This document shows positions 8,566 through 16,550 of a DNA stretch of 27,979 bases, piece by piece; within the stretch, counting starts at the first letter, position 1, and every line of letters starts with the position of its first letter. A model generated the notes under the pieces. The model had not been told where the DNA came from. It made no database searches and saw only the letters and a list, made by a program, of their open reading frames with translations. The stretch is from positions 1 to 27,979 of the forward strand of contig JAFXIS010000036.1 of the NCBI GenBank assembly GCA_017532885.1, given 5' to 3'. Both the position numbers and the translations under genes were made by a program. Origin of the DNA: Alistipes sp. Its GTDB lineage: Bacteria; Bacteroidota; Bacteroidia; Bacteroidales; Rikenellaceae.

Positions 8566-9591
8566 ATGAATTTATCGCAAGAGAATTTAGAGAATTTACG
8601 CACATTGGTAAGTGGCAGCCCCAAAAAAGTTGTCATATTATCGCATACGAACCCCGACGGCGATGCCATAGGCTCGTCGATTGCGTGGGGCGAAGCGTTA
8701 AAGCGCGTGGGGCATACGGTGAGTTGCATTGTGCCGAACAAATATCCCTATTATTTAGGATGGATGACCGGCGCAGAGGGCGTTCTGCTCTATAATCAGG
8801 ATGGCGAGCAGGCGGCAAAGGTGATTGCGGAAGCGGAATTGATATTCTGCCTCGACTTCCACTCTATATCGCGCCTGGATGCGCTGGGTGATGAGGTGCA
8901 GCGCAACACCACAGCCAAGAGGATATTGATGGACCACCACCTGAACCCCTCGGAGCAGTTTGATATAATGTTTTCGCACCCCGAATCATCGAGTACATCG
9001 TATTTGGTATATTGCATAATCGCAGCTCTGTGGGGCGAAAAGAGCATCACAAAAGAGCAGGCAGAGGTGTTGTATGTGGGAATGATGACCGATACGGGTA
9101 ACTTCTCGTTCTCGACGCTTACTCCCGACCTGTTTCGCGCCGTGGCGGTGTTGGCGGAGACCGGAATAGATATTCCGAAGATTTACAACAATGTATATAA
9201 CTCGTTCACCGAAGGTCGTGCGCGACTGTTCGGATATGTGATAAACCGCAAGATGAAAACTCTGCGAAAAGGCACGGTGGCGCACCTCTCGATAACCGAG
9301 GAGGAGATGCGCCGTTTCTGGTTTCAGCAGGGTGACAGCGAGGGGTTTGTGAATTATCCGCTCACGATAAAGAAGATGAAGATGTCGGCAATATTTGTCG
9401 AGCATCATGACTTTATTCGCGTATCGTTGCGCTCGCGAGGCAAGGTGGATGTGAATATATTTGCAGCCCGTTATTTCAATGGCGGAGGACACAAAAACGC
9501 CGCCGGAGGAAAGTCGTTTGTGTCAATGGAGGAGACTATTCGCCGCTTTGAACAGGCGGTGGAGGAGTATGCCGCCGAAGGGATGATTTAA
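8566..9591 (+). CDS. DHH/DHHA1 phosphoesterase, NrnA-like nanoRNase/pAp phosphatase
   Basis: This 341-residue protein carries the DHH-family metal site: SHTNPDGDAIGSS (Asp31 and Asp33), LDFHS (about Asp97), DHH (123-125) and MMTDTGNFSFS. The C-terminal DHHA1 domain has the substrate-binding GGGHKNAAGG (about 306-315). NrnA-type enzymes degrade two- to five-base RNA fragments and dephosphorylate 3',5'-pAp; cyclic dinucleotide breakdown is a related possibility. There is no N-terminal regulatory domain and no membrane segment, so it is cytosolic. The ATG at 8566 is supported by a genuine Shine-Dalgarno site, AAGGAG at 8553-8558, seven bases upstream, which is uncommon among host genes in this window. 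The ABC exporter follows 36 bp downstream. Which substrate dominates cannot be told from sequence. Confidence 0.9.
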   Translation: MNLSQENLENLRTLVSGSPKKVVILSHTNPDGDAIGSSIAWGEALKRVGHTVSCIVPNKYPYYLGWMTGAEGVLLYNQDGEQAAKVIAEAELIFCLDFHSISRLDALGDEVQRNTTAKRILMDHHLNPSEQFDIMFSHPESSSTSYLVYCIIAALWGEKSITKEQAEVLYVGMMTDTGNFSFSTLTPDLFRAVAVLAETGIDIPKIYNNVYNSFTEGRARLFGYVINRKMKTLRKGTVAHLSITEEEMRRFWFQQGDSEGFVNYPLTIKKMKMSAIFVEHHDFIRVSLRSRGKVDVNIFAARYFNGGGHKNAAGGKSFVSMEETIRRFEQAVEEYAAEGMI

Positions 9592-9592
9592 T

Positions 9593-9600
9593 TAATTTTG
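9593..9600 (+). promoter_or_regulatory. Possible -7 box (TAATTTTG) before the ABC exporter
   Basis: TAATTTTG fits TAnnTTTG and lies 27 bp before the ABC exporter ATG, just after the phosphoesterase stop. No TTG is visible at the normal -33 spacing, so this may be chance in an AT-rich spacer. Confidence 0.3.
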
Positions 9601-9627
9601 ATGTTACTCAACGAGAAAAACTAACCT

Positions 9628-11472
9628 ATGAAGAGTTCGATGATGAATACCTATCTGCGTTTGGTGGGCTTCGCAAAGCCCTATGGCAGATACGCGATAC
9701 CTTATTTCTTCTACTCGGTATTACATGCTTTGTTCAATACATTTACCTACACGATGATTATTCCGATTATCGGAACACTCTTCTCGGAGGGGTTTGTCTT
9801 TAAGCCGACATATGAGTTCCCGCGAATTGAGCTTAATACGGAGTGCCTGAACGAAGCTATAAGCTATGCCTACACCCATATTTTCGGCGAGGAGTACCGC
9901 ATAACATACCTCTTGGGGTTGCTGTCGGCGGTGCTGATTATGTCGAATATGTTGTCAAACCTGTTCCGATATCTCGGCTCGATGACGGTGGAGACACTGC
10001 GTACACGCACCTTGCAGAAGATGCGTAACGAGATGTTTGACCGCACGATGGGTATGAATGTGGGGTATTTCAGCGACCAGCGCAAGGGCGATATCATGTC
10101 GAAAATCACTTCGGATGTGATGGTTGTGCAGTTCTGCATCACCAATACATTGCAGGTGGCATTCCGCGAGCCCTTCCTCATTATCGGTTACTGCATAATG
10201 ATGGTGAATATTTCGTGGGAATTGACCGTATTTTCGATTCTCTACCTCCCCGTTGTCGGAGTTTTGATTGGCGGCATCGTGAAGCGCCTGCGCCACCCGG
10301 CGAAGCGTGGTCAGCAGCGCATGGGTGACATGGTGAGCGTAATGGAGGAGTCTTTGTCGGGTGTAAAGGCGATAAAGAGCTACAACGCATTTGGTTACAT
10401 AAGCGAGAAATTCCGCTCGATAAATGCCGAGATGTCAAACTTGCTGCTTTCGATGGCCCGCAAGCAGCAGTTAGCGTCGCCCATGAGTGAGTTTTTAGGT
10501 ATTACGGCGATTTCAATCGTGTTGATTTTCGGAGGTTCGCTTGTCACAAGCGGCACGATGTCGGCAGCCGGATTTGTCGCTTACATCGCGGCATTCTCGC
10601 AGCTTACTCGCCCCTTGCGTGCATTTATCGACCAATTTGCAAACATAAATCAGGGTATTGCTGCCGGAGAGCGCATATTCTCAATCATTGACGCAAAGAG
10701 CGAAGTGGAGGATAAGAGCGATGCCATCGAGTTGGAGGAGTTCCGCGATAAAATTGAACTTAAGGGCGTAGGATTCTCGTATGACGGACAGCGCAAGGTG
10801 TTGAACGATATATCGTTGGTTGTCCGCAAGGGCGAAACCGTAGCTTTGGTGGGTCCTTCAGGTGGCGGAAAATCGACCTTGAGCGAGTTGATTCCCCGAT
10901 TCTATGACCCCATCGAGGGAGGTATTTTGATTGATGGCAAGCCTTTGAAGGATTATTCGCAAGAGAGCATACGCGAGCATATGGGTATTGTATCGCAGGA
11001 TACGATACTATTCAACGATACGATTCGCAACAACATAGCAATGGGTCGCGCAGATGCTACTGACGAGCAAATTATTGCTGCGGCAAAGGTAGCTAATGCT
11101 CACGACTTCATAATGCAGACCGAGGAGGGCTACAACACCAATATCGGTGATAGAGGCATGAAGCTCTCGGGCGGTCAGCGTCAGCGCTTGAGCATTGCTC
11201 GCGCAGTGTTGAAGAATCCGGAGATTCTTATCCTCGACGAGGCAACTTCGGCTCTCGACACCGAGAGCGAAAAGTTAGTGCAGGAGGCTCTGACTTCGCT
11301 CCTGGAGGGTCGTACTTCGATTGTGATTGCTCACCGCTTGAGCACGATTCACAACGCCGACCGCATCATTGTAATCGACCAGGGACACATAGCCGAGCAG
11401 GGTACACACGCCGAATTGTTGGCTTTGGGCGGCATATATGCCAAATTGATTGAGATGCAGAGCTTGGCGTAG
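9628..11472 (+). CDS. MsbA-like ABC exporter (fused membrane and ATPase domains)
   Basis: At 614 residues this is a typical half-transporter acting as a homodimer. The first 340 residues or so hold about six transmembrane helices. The nucleotide-binding domain has Walker A GPSGGGKST (about 409-417), a Q-loop in GIVSQD, the signature LSGGQRQRLS (about 514), Walker B ILILDEATSALD (about 534-545) and the H-loop in IAHRLST (His about 569). Such exporters flip lipid A-core, other lipids or drugs across the inner membrane; the substrate is unknown. MsbA would fit a Gram-negative, but the neighbours give no support for lipopolysaccharide. The hemolysin III-type gene begins 12 bp after its stop, suggesting co-transcription. 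All ATPase motifs are intact. Confidence 0.92.
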   Translation: MKSSMMNTYLRLVGFAKPYGRYAIPYFFYSVLHALFNTFTYTMIIPIIGTLFSEGFVFKPTYEFPRIELNTECLNEAISYAYTHIFGEEYRITYLLGLLSAVLIMSNMLSNLFRYLGSMTVETLRTRTLQKMRNEMFDRTMGMNVGYFSDQRKGDIMSKITSDVMVVQFCITNTLQVAFREPFLIIGYCIMMVNISWELTVFSILYLPVVGVLIGGIVKRLRHPAKRGQQRMGDMVSVMEESLSGVKAIKSYNAFGYISEKFRSINAEMSNLLLSMARKQQLASPMSEFLGITAISIVLIFGGSLVTSGTMSAAGFVAYIAAFSQLTRPLRAFIDQFANINQGIAAGERIFSIIDAKSEVEDKSDAIELEEFRDKIELKGVGFSYDGQRKVLNDISLVVRKGETVALVGPSGGGKSTLSELIPRFYDPIEGGILIDGKPLKDYSQESIREHMGIVSQDTILFNDTIRNNIAMGRADATDEQIIAAAKVANAHDFIMQTEEGYNTNIGDRGMKLSGGQRQRLSIARAVLKNPEILILDEATSALDTESEKLVQEALTSLLEGRTSIVIAHRLSTIHNADRIIVIDQGHIAEQGTHAELLALGGIYAKLIEMQSLA

Positions 11473-11484
11473 GCCTTGAAGTTT

Positions 11485-12132
11485 ATGGCAAAGATATACA
11501 TACCGACATTTGGCGAGGAGGTAGGCAACACCGTATCGCATGGAGTGATGAGCATACTGACGCTCTTAGCGCTTCCTTTTGCTGCGGTGTGGGCTTATAT
11601 CCACGGAGGAGGCTCGGTGCAGACGGCAGTGGGTGTGAGCATCTTTGTGGTGTCGATTTTCTTGATGTTCCTCATCTCGACGCTCTACCATGCCATGTCG
11701 CCGGACTCGAAGCACAAGGCGGTTTTTCATATTCTTGACCATATATTTATATATGTGGCTATTGCCGGCTCATATACGCCCGTGGCACTCGATATAATCG
11801 GAGGGTGGCAGGGCATTGTGATATTTATAATTCAATGGGTGGCGGTGCTTTTCGGCATTTTCTACAAATCTCTGAGCCGAAAATCTATTCCCGCAATAAG
11901 TCTTACAATATATTTATTAATGGGTTGGACCGTGGTTTTCTTCTTTCCGCTATTCCTGCGCCACGCATCCTTGCCATTTATTATTCTGATTGCCGTAGGA
12001 GGTCTGTTTTACACGATTGGAGCGGTGTTCTATGCCATGAAGGGTTTCAGATATCATCATTTAGTATGGCATCTGCTGATAAACCTCGCAGCAACGAGCC
12101 ATTTTGTGGCAATCGTATTCTTTTTACATTAA
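11485..12132 (+). CDS. Hemolysin III/PAQR-family seven-helix membrane protein
   Basis: The 215-residue product has about seven transmembrane helices and the conserved polar residues of the PAQR/HlyIII family: SHG near the N-terminus, the Ser and His of LISTLYHAM, DHIFIYVAIAGSYTP, and the C-terminal HxxxH in HLVWHLL. These form a zinc-hydrolase-like site in family members. The bacterial function is poorly known; membrane homeostasis roles and haemolysis have been proposed. I chose the ATG at 11485. A TTG at 11476 in frame would add three residues. The gene follows the ABC exporter by only 12 bp. A weak inverted repeat (12144-12160) without a T-run follows it, then the promoter of the phage-derived operon. 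Confidence 0.88.
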   Translation: MAKIYIPTFGEEVGNTVSHGVMSILTLLALPFAAVWAYIHGGGSVQTAVGVSIFVVSIFLMFLISTLYHAMSPDSKHKAVFHILDHIFIYVAIAGSYTPVALDIIGGWQGIVIFIIQWVAVLFGIFYKSLSRKSIPAISLTIYLLMGWTVVFFFPLFLRHASLPFIILIAVGGLFYTIGAVFYAMKGFRYHHLVWHLLINLAATSHFVAIVFFLH

Positions 12133-12267
12133 ATCTTTGACAACGGTCGTATTCGGACCGGAAAAAATCAAAAAATTTATCTTTTACTAATGTCGTGATT
12201 TTCAGGATTATGGCAGGTATTCTTGCGTCCGTTGAGTAAAATTTTTGAATATTTTTAGTCAAAATAC

Positions 12268-12298
12268 TTGACAAGCGCTTTTTTATGTATTATATTTG
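12268..12298 (+). promoter_or_regulatory. Canonical Bacteroidota promoter driving the phage-derived operon
   Basis: TTG (12268-12270), a 20-bp spacer and TATATTTG (12291-12298) fit the Bacteroidota primary-sigma promoter. Transcription should start near 12305. It is the best promoter in the window, and the only downstream genes in its direction are the phage-derived set beginning at 12640. Confidence 0.8.
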
Positions 12299-12391
12299 CA
12301 CTGTCATTCGAGGAGATAATATTCGATAAACCCTCGTTAAACCACCGTAAAACACATATTAAAACCGAAATGCAGCCAAAATTACGCCAAA

Positions 12392-12564
12392 ATGAACAAG
12401 GATAAAAAATTGAACTATTACACATCCGAAAAAGTGAAAGCTCGGCACTGACAGATGTTGTTAATAAATATCTCGAGGTTATCAACAATAGACGCAGCAA
12501 TGGTAATGTAGTGATTAGAGGTCTATTATCCGAGCAATGCCCAAGAGATATTAACACCCATTAA
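12392..12564 (+). pseudogene. Small leader ORF split by a -1 frame change at an A6 run
   Basis: The ATG at 12392 opens a frame reading MNKDKKL and stopping at 12449-12451. The -1 frame, joined at the A6 run (12404-12409), stays open to a TAA at 12562-12564. Joined there, the product would be about 57 residues, containing ELLHIRKSESSALTD and NKYLEVINNRRSNGN, with a plausible charged, helical composition. I do not recognise it. Possibilities are a decayed small gene, a slippage-controlled small protein, a sequencing error in the homopolymer, or chance. It lies inside the transcribed leader of the phage-derived operon, ahead of its first clear gene. Confidence 0.35.
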
Positions 12565-12639
12565 CGAAGTATAAACATTTTTATTAACAGGAACCGATTT
12601 TTCGGCTCCCCACCCCTTACACCCCTAAAACTACGCAAA

Positions 12640-13044
12640 ATGAACAGAGAAAAACTAATTAATGCCTTTGAGAGCATTGCCACCGCAGAGGGTTATAAAT
12701 TCCACTCTGCCGAGGAGCGATACATTCCTCAATTCACATCACACTACCCCGCATTATGGCTTACACCACCCACATTTCACTCGATAGAGGGTAAAAATCA
12801 TGGGGCAATAACCTACTCGGTAAAACTACACGCCATGCAAGATGGAGCCAAGCAGAGCCTCAAGCGACGCAACGCAACCCGCATCGAGCTGGAGGATATG
12901 TTACTCAGGCTATTTACAACGCTCTCGCAAGAGGAGTTTGTCGCCGAGGTGGAGAATATACAGATTTGTCACTCCTCACAGACGCTATCCTCGCATGGTG
13001 AGGTTGCGGCAACAGCAACAGCCGAGGTGATAACCATATTCTAA
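12640..13044 (+). CDS. Phage-type small structural protein, possibly tail terminator
   Basis: The product is 134 residues, with an amphipathic N-terminal helix, a central ALWLTPPTF segment, a helix rich in Arg and Glu (about 70-95) and a strand-rich C-terminus ending ATAEVITIF. I do not recognise a named domain by motif. The length, the alpha-beta layout and its position first in an operon of tail and head proteins resemble tail-terminator/tail-completion proteins of siphophages, but this is inference from context. It starts about 335 nt downstream of the operon promoter. No SD site precedes it; the ATG follows an A-rich ACGCAAA. It has no signal peptide or membrane segment. Confidence 0.6.
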   Translation: MNREKLINAFESIATAEGYKFHSAEERYIPQFTSHYPALWLTPPTFHSIEGKNHGAITYSVKLHAMQDGAKQSLKRRNATRIELEDMLLRLFTTLSQEEFVAEVENIQICHSSQTLSSHGEVAATATAEVITIF

Positions 13045-13098
13045 ACATCGCGCAGATAGAAGCAATTAGTTACAGGAATAGTAAAAACTGAAAAAATT

Positions 13099-14103
13099 AT
13101 GGCAATTACATTTACAAATATTCCACAAAACGGAGCATCGTTTCAAAAGCCGTTGATTTATGAATTTGAATCAGACACAGAGCTGGAGCAGGTCGAGATA
13201 AGGATTTTGGATGGCGAGGGCGAGGAGATTGGACACAAAACAATCAACGGGACAATAACTTCGGGAAAGATTGACATCGCGCCCTATGTCAAGCATGCGG
13301 TGACATATAACATCCCGCAGGATATAACAAAGTGCTGCGTAATTGATATCGGCGGCAGCATAGATGTACAAGTGGAGGTTGAAGGTACACTCTCCGAGGA
13401 GCGCAGATTTATCGCCGCACAGATAGACGCCTCGCAATCTATCGTACTTTTAACCGACCAAGGCTTGAAGCGCACGATAGATGCTGATGAGTTCGACATG
13501 CTCTGTTTCGTAAACACAACGACAACACCTCTGACTATCGCCATCGAATTATGTGACGATGTGTATGGTTGCATGATGTACAGGTCATTCATCCCCGCGG
13601 AACAATATCGTCAAATGGCGATATGCGCCACTCCGCGAGAGTTCCCCAAAGAGATGCTGGAGATTGCTAAGTATCTGATAATTAAGATGCGACACGGCAA
13701 TACATACTTGGATAGCATGGAGCATGAAATTCACCCCAACCTCTCCACGGCACGCCGCATAGGTTGGATAAATGAGCAAGGAGCGCCGGAATATTACACA
13801 TTCCCACTACGCAAGAGCCTACTTGTGGAATCGACCCGCAAACATATCGAGAGCATCTGGGGGCGTGAAGCCGCAGCATTGGAGAGTGATAATGAACTGA
13901 AGATGATTTCGGCGTATGAGCCGCAAAAACAGTTGAAGGCGTTAGCGAAAATCCTCTCCTCGCCCAAAGTGTGGTTGCAACAAAGCGACCGACAGCAAGC
14001 TGTAAGCCTTATGACAGACCGAGCGTTGCTTACACCCGGAGCAGGTTTGGGATTTATAGAGATAGACCTGCGAGCCGCGGAGAAAGGGGTGAAGTTATGG
14101 TAA
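13099..14103 (+). CDS. Phage-type tail or baseplate structural protein, unassigned
   Basis: This 334-residue protein has a beta-rich, Ig-like N-terminal half (about 1-150), then a segment with RRIGWINEQGAPEYYTFPLR (about 218-237), and an alpha/beta C-terminus ending in AEKGVKLW. The WxNxxG-xxYYTF pattern, as I recall it, is typical of tail or baseplate proteins in Bacteroidales prophages, where it is usually left unannotated. No enzyme motif, signal peptide or membrane helix is seen. The next gene's ATG overlaps its final codons (ATGGTAA at 14097-14103), implying translational coupling. That coupling and the shared operon support a joint role with the following hub-like protein. The precise role is inference. 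Confidence 0.6.
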   Translation: MAITFTNIPQNGASFQKPLIYEFESDTELEQVEIRILDGEGEEIGHKTINGTITSGKIDIAPYVKHAVTYNIPQDITKCCVIDIGGSIDVQVEVEGTLSEERRFIAAQIDASQSIVLLTDQGLKRTIDADEFDMLCFVNTTTTPLTIAIELCDDVYGCMMYRSFIPAEQYRQMAICATPREFPKEMLEIAKYLIIKMRHGNTYLDSMEHEIHPNLSTARRIGWINEQGAPEYYTFPLRKSLLVESTRKHIESIWGREAAALESDNELKMISAYEPQKQLKALAKILSSPKVWLQQSDRQQAVSLMTDRALLTPGAGLGFIEIDLRAAEKGVKLW

Positions 14104-16523
14104 GAGTACTCATTGACAACAAGTTATGCGACCTAAATGAAGGTTTCGCCCTGCCGAAGAACATCTTTACTTTCGACGCTAACTCGCTTGCCGACATAGA
14201 TAGTCAGCGCAGTGGTAAGAAAATCGCCATTACGCTACCCTCAACCCCGACGAATGATGCTATCATAGGTTTTGCCGCAGACTCCTACACCGCAACACGA
14301 TTCAATGCCTCACATCATGAGGGTATTATTGAGGTGGATGGCACGCAGATGCTCAAAGGTGTGGTACACCTCGCACAGATAGAGCTAACGCCTTTAGCCG
14401 GCGGCAGAGGTCAATGTGCGGAGTATCACATGGTAATAACCGACGGAGCTGCACATTGGGTAAACTACATGGCCATATCGCGTTTGCAGAGTACTCCGTT
14501 GGGCTACAACGCGACGCTTGATGCAACAACTATCGAGGAGAGTTGGAGCGAGCAGAGCCAGGTGAAATTCCTACCTGTATATCGTGACGAATACCTCGAC
14601 GCGGAGAATCAGGAGTTGCTCTACCCACCGCAAAGGGTGCTTACAATTGGTGACTACCACCCCTTTATCGCGGTGGAGGGGCTTGTAGAGGCGATGTTCC
14701 GGGATTTCGGATATACGATAGAGGGCGAGTTTGTAAAGAGTGAACTCTTCAAGAGCCTGCACATGAGCGGCACAACGGGAGGAAACGACTCTACATCGGC
14801 AGCAAAGCTGAATGCAATGATGGGATTCTATGCCGGCAGAACAAGCACAGCGACAACAACGGCAAATTTCGCAGGAAGAGCTTTCCTCACGCCTTTGGTG
14901 CTGACAAACTCTCTGGGAAACATAGTGCAGACCGCCGACAAAGAGGCCAATGAGGCATTTTTCTCGAACTCCGAGGCTCTGTCGATAAGCGACAAGGGTA
15001 TATTCTTCACACCCGGCAGAGAGGTAAATGTAGCGTTTGACATCTACCTGAAATATACATCGACATATAAGATTTTGTCGCGTTATCGCCTGCAAGGATT
15101 CGATTCGATTTATGTGGATACGGGTTGCGACATAAAGTTCGGCGTTTTGAATCCCTACGCAGACCGCAGAGCGGAGATTGGCCGTGGGATAAGTTACAGG
15201 TGCATAATCTTCGACTTTGCTGACGGAGAGGAGTATCGCATTGTATGGCAGCTCTCGACAGGTGGTAAATCTTACACCACCATTAAAGCGCGTGCAACGG
15301 CTGTAACATCGCCCTCATCGACGGCTTTGCAGAGCTGTACACTCCAGAAGAAGAACTCGGCAGGGGTGTACGAAGCATGCGAGATGGATTGGGCGTTATA
15401 TGACGGATATGTTACGGAGGAGGTTTCGCGCGATGTGGAGATTACACTGCGCACAACGCCTGAAAAGCTTTCGCCCTCGAAATCGAAGAATTTCACGAAG
15501 ATGTATCTGTATGGCGCAAAAAGCGGACAACAGATAACACTCTCGGAGGAGTGTACATTGCGCCCCGTATTTACATCGGCGTTAGGATATGGTTCGAAGA
15601 TAAAGAGCGCGACAATATTGCAGCACAACTGCACGCAGGCAAACCTGCTTGCAGCCCTGCAACAGATGTTTAACCTGAGAATATTCTCCGACAAGGAAAA
15701 TCGCAAGGTGCTCATCGAGCCGCGCGATGACTTCTACACGGACAAGGTGTTCGACTGGAGCGACAGAATGATTCTCTCGGAGCCTATCGAGTTGGAGGAT
15801 ATGGCTGCCGAGATAAGCAAGAGGCGGATTTTGGCATACAAAACAGAGGGTGGGGGTGCCGTAAAACGCTTCAACAACAAAAGTGATACGCCACTCGGAG
15901 AGTGGTCGGCTACAACAGACTCATACATAGCACGCGACGATACTGCTCGCACAGAAAATTTGCTGTTCTGCCCGACACTCTCCCAGACCGATGTATCGTC
16001 CGATGCTTCGGCTGCGGCCCTCCTATCTATCGGGAATCGCGATACCGATGAGGTGGGAGAGAGCGCCATACGCATCGTCTGCTACAAGGGATTATGCTTC
16101 CTTCCGGAGCCTCAAAAGTGGGGATTTCCGGCAAATAGCAACAAATACCCCTTTGCAGCATTCCACTACCCCGCAGGCAAAGTAGAGAGCGACGATGCCG
16201 CCATTGCGGGCGAAACACCGGCGGCAGGACCCGACGAGGGGTTTACGCTCTGTTTCGAGGACCGCGACGGGATTCAAGGCCTGCACTCCTACTACGATAA
16301 GCAGTGGCAGAACGAGGCTGTGAATCGAAAGCTCTCGCTTTCGGTACGCATCAGCGCAGAGGAGCTAATGGCTCTACTGAACACCTCGTCGGAAGGGGCG
16401 AATATCCGTTCGCTATTCCGTTTCGAGGTAGACGGACAGCCAACCCTCTATCGACTACAAGCCGTAAAGGGGTATGACACCGAGCGTGGTATCGCGCAAA
16501 TGGTCTTTATGCAAGAGGCCTAA
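14097..16523 (+). CDS. Phage-type large tail/baseplate hub-like protein
   Basis: The 808-residue product begins MVRVLIDNKLCDL from the ATG at 14097. An upstream extension of the same frame to 13971 lies inside the previous gene and is rejected. A purine-rich AGAAAGGGG lies about ten bases upstream. The N-terminus has the pattern KKIAITLPSTPTNDAIIGF (about 41-60) followed by IIEVDGTQMLKGVVHLAQIE, which resembles the start of distal-tail/tail-associated hub proteins in Bacteroidales phages. Most of the rest is beta-rich with no recognised catalytic motif, and ends in a conserved-looking QAVKGYDTERGIAQMVF. A role as tail tip or baseplate hub contacting the host is inferred. No tail fibre gene accompanies it, so this protein may be the only receptor-facing part encoded here. 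Confidence 0.65.
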   Translation: MVRVLIDNKLCDLNEGFALPKNIFTFDANSLADIDSQRSGKKIAITLPSTPTNDAIIGFAADSYTATRFNASHHEGIIEVDGTQMLKGVVHLAQIELTPLAGGRGQCAEYHMVITDGAAHWVNYMAISRLQSTPLGYNATLDATTIEESWSEQSQVKFLPVYRDEYLDAENQELLYPPQRVLTIGDYHPFIAVEGLVEAMFRDFGYTIEGEFVKSELFKSLHMSGTTGGNDSTSAAKLNAMMGFYAGRTSTATTTANFAGRAFLTPLVLTNSLGNIVQTADKEANEAFFSNSEALSISDKGIFFTPGREVNVAFDIYLKYTSTYKILSRYRLQGFDSIYVDTGCDIKFGVLNPYADRRAEIGRGISYRCIIFDFADGEEYRIVWQLSTGGKSYTTIKARATAVTSPSSTALQSCTLQKKNSAGVYEACEMDWALYDGYVTEEVSRDVEITLRTTPEKLSPSKSKNFTKMYLYGAKSGQQITLSEECTLRPVFTSALGYGSKIKSATILQHNCTQANLLAALQQMFNLRIFSDKENRKVLIEPRDDFYTDKVFDWSDRMILSEPIELEDMAAEISKRRILAYKTEGGGAVKRFNNKSDTPLGEWSATTDSYIARDDTARTENLLFCPTLSQTDVSSDASAAALLSIGNRDTDEVGESAIRIVCYKGLCFLPEPQKWGFPANSNKYPFAAFHYPAGKVESDDAAIAGETPAAGPDEGFTLCFEDRDGIQGLHSYYDKQWQNEAVNRKLSLSVRISAEELMALLNTSSEGANIRSLFRFEVDGQPTLYRLQAVKGYDTERGIAQMVFMQEA

Positions 16524-16550
16524 AAACAACACTTTAACTAACAAAAAACT

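Larger units (their letters stand above)
12133..12639 (+). other. Intergenic region and long leader of the phage-derived operon
   Basis: This spacer of about 500 bp contains no intact gene. It holds a weak CGGTC/GACCG hairpin (12144-12160) with no T-run, an AT-rich stretch, the promoter at 12268-12298, and a transcribed leader of about 335 nt. The leader contains a split small ORF (12392-12564) and a hairpin, GGAACCGA with TCGGCTCC (12590-12597 and 12602-12609, one mismatch, TTTT loop), 30 bp before the first operon ATG. No attachment-site direct repeat was recognised here. Confidence 0.6.

Noticed and set aside
12133..12300. Search for an attachment-site duplication flanking the phage-derived operon
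   Set aside because: No shared direct repeat was recognised between this spacer and 21820-22065, and no tRNA or integrase is present, so site-specific integration cannot be supported from this window.
12255..12557. 100-codon - strand ORF across the operon promoter and leader
   Set aside because: It overlaps a strong + strand promoter, has no start signal or recognisable pattern, and has a scrambled composition.
13971..14096. Longer N-terminus for the hub-like protein (850 residues)
   Set aside because: The extension lies in another frame of the preceding gene and has no structural features; the ATG at 14097 overlaps the previous stop as coupled phage genes do.
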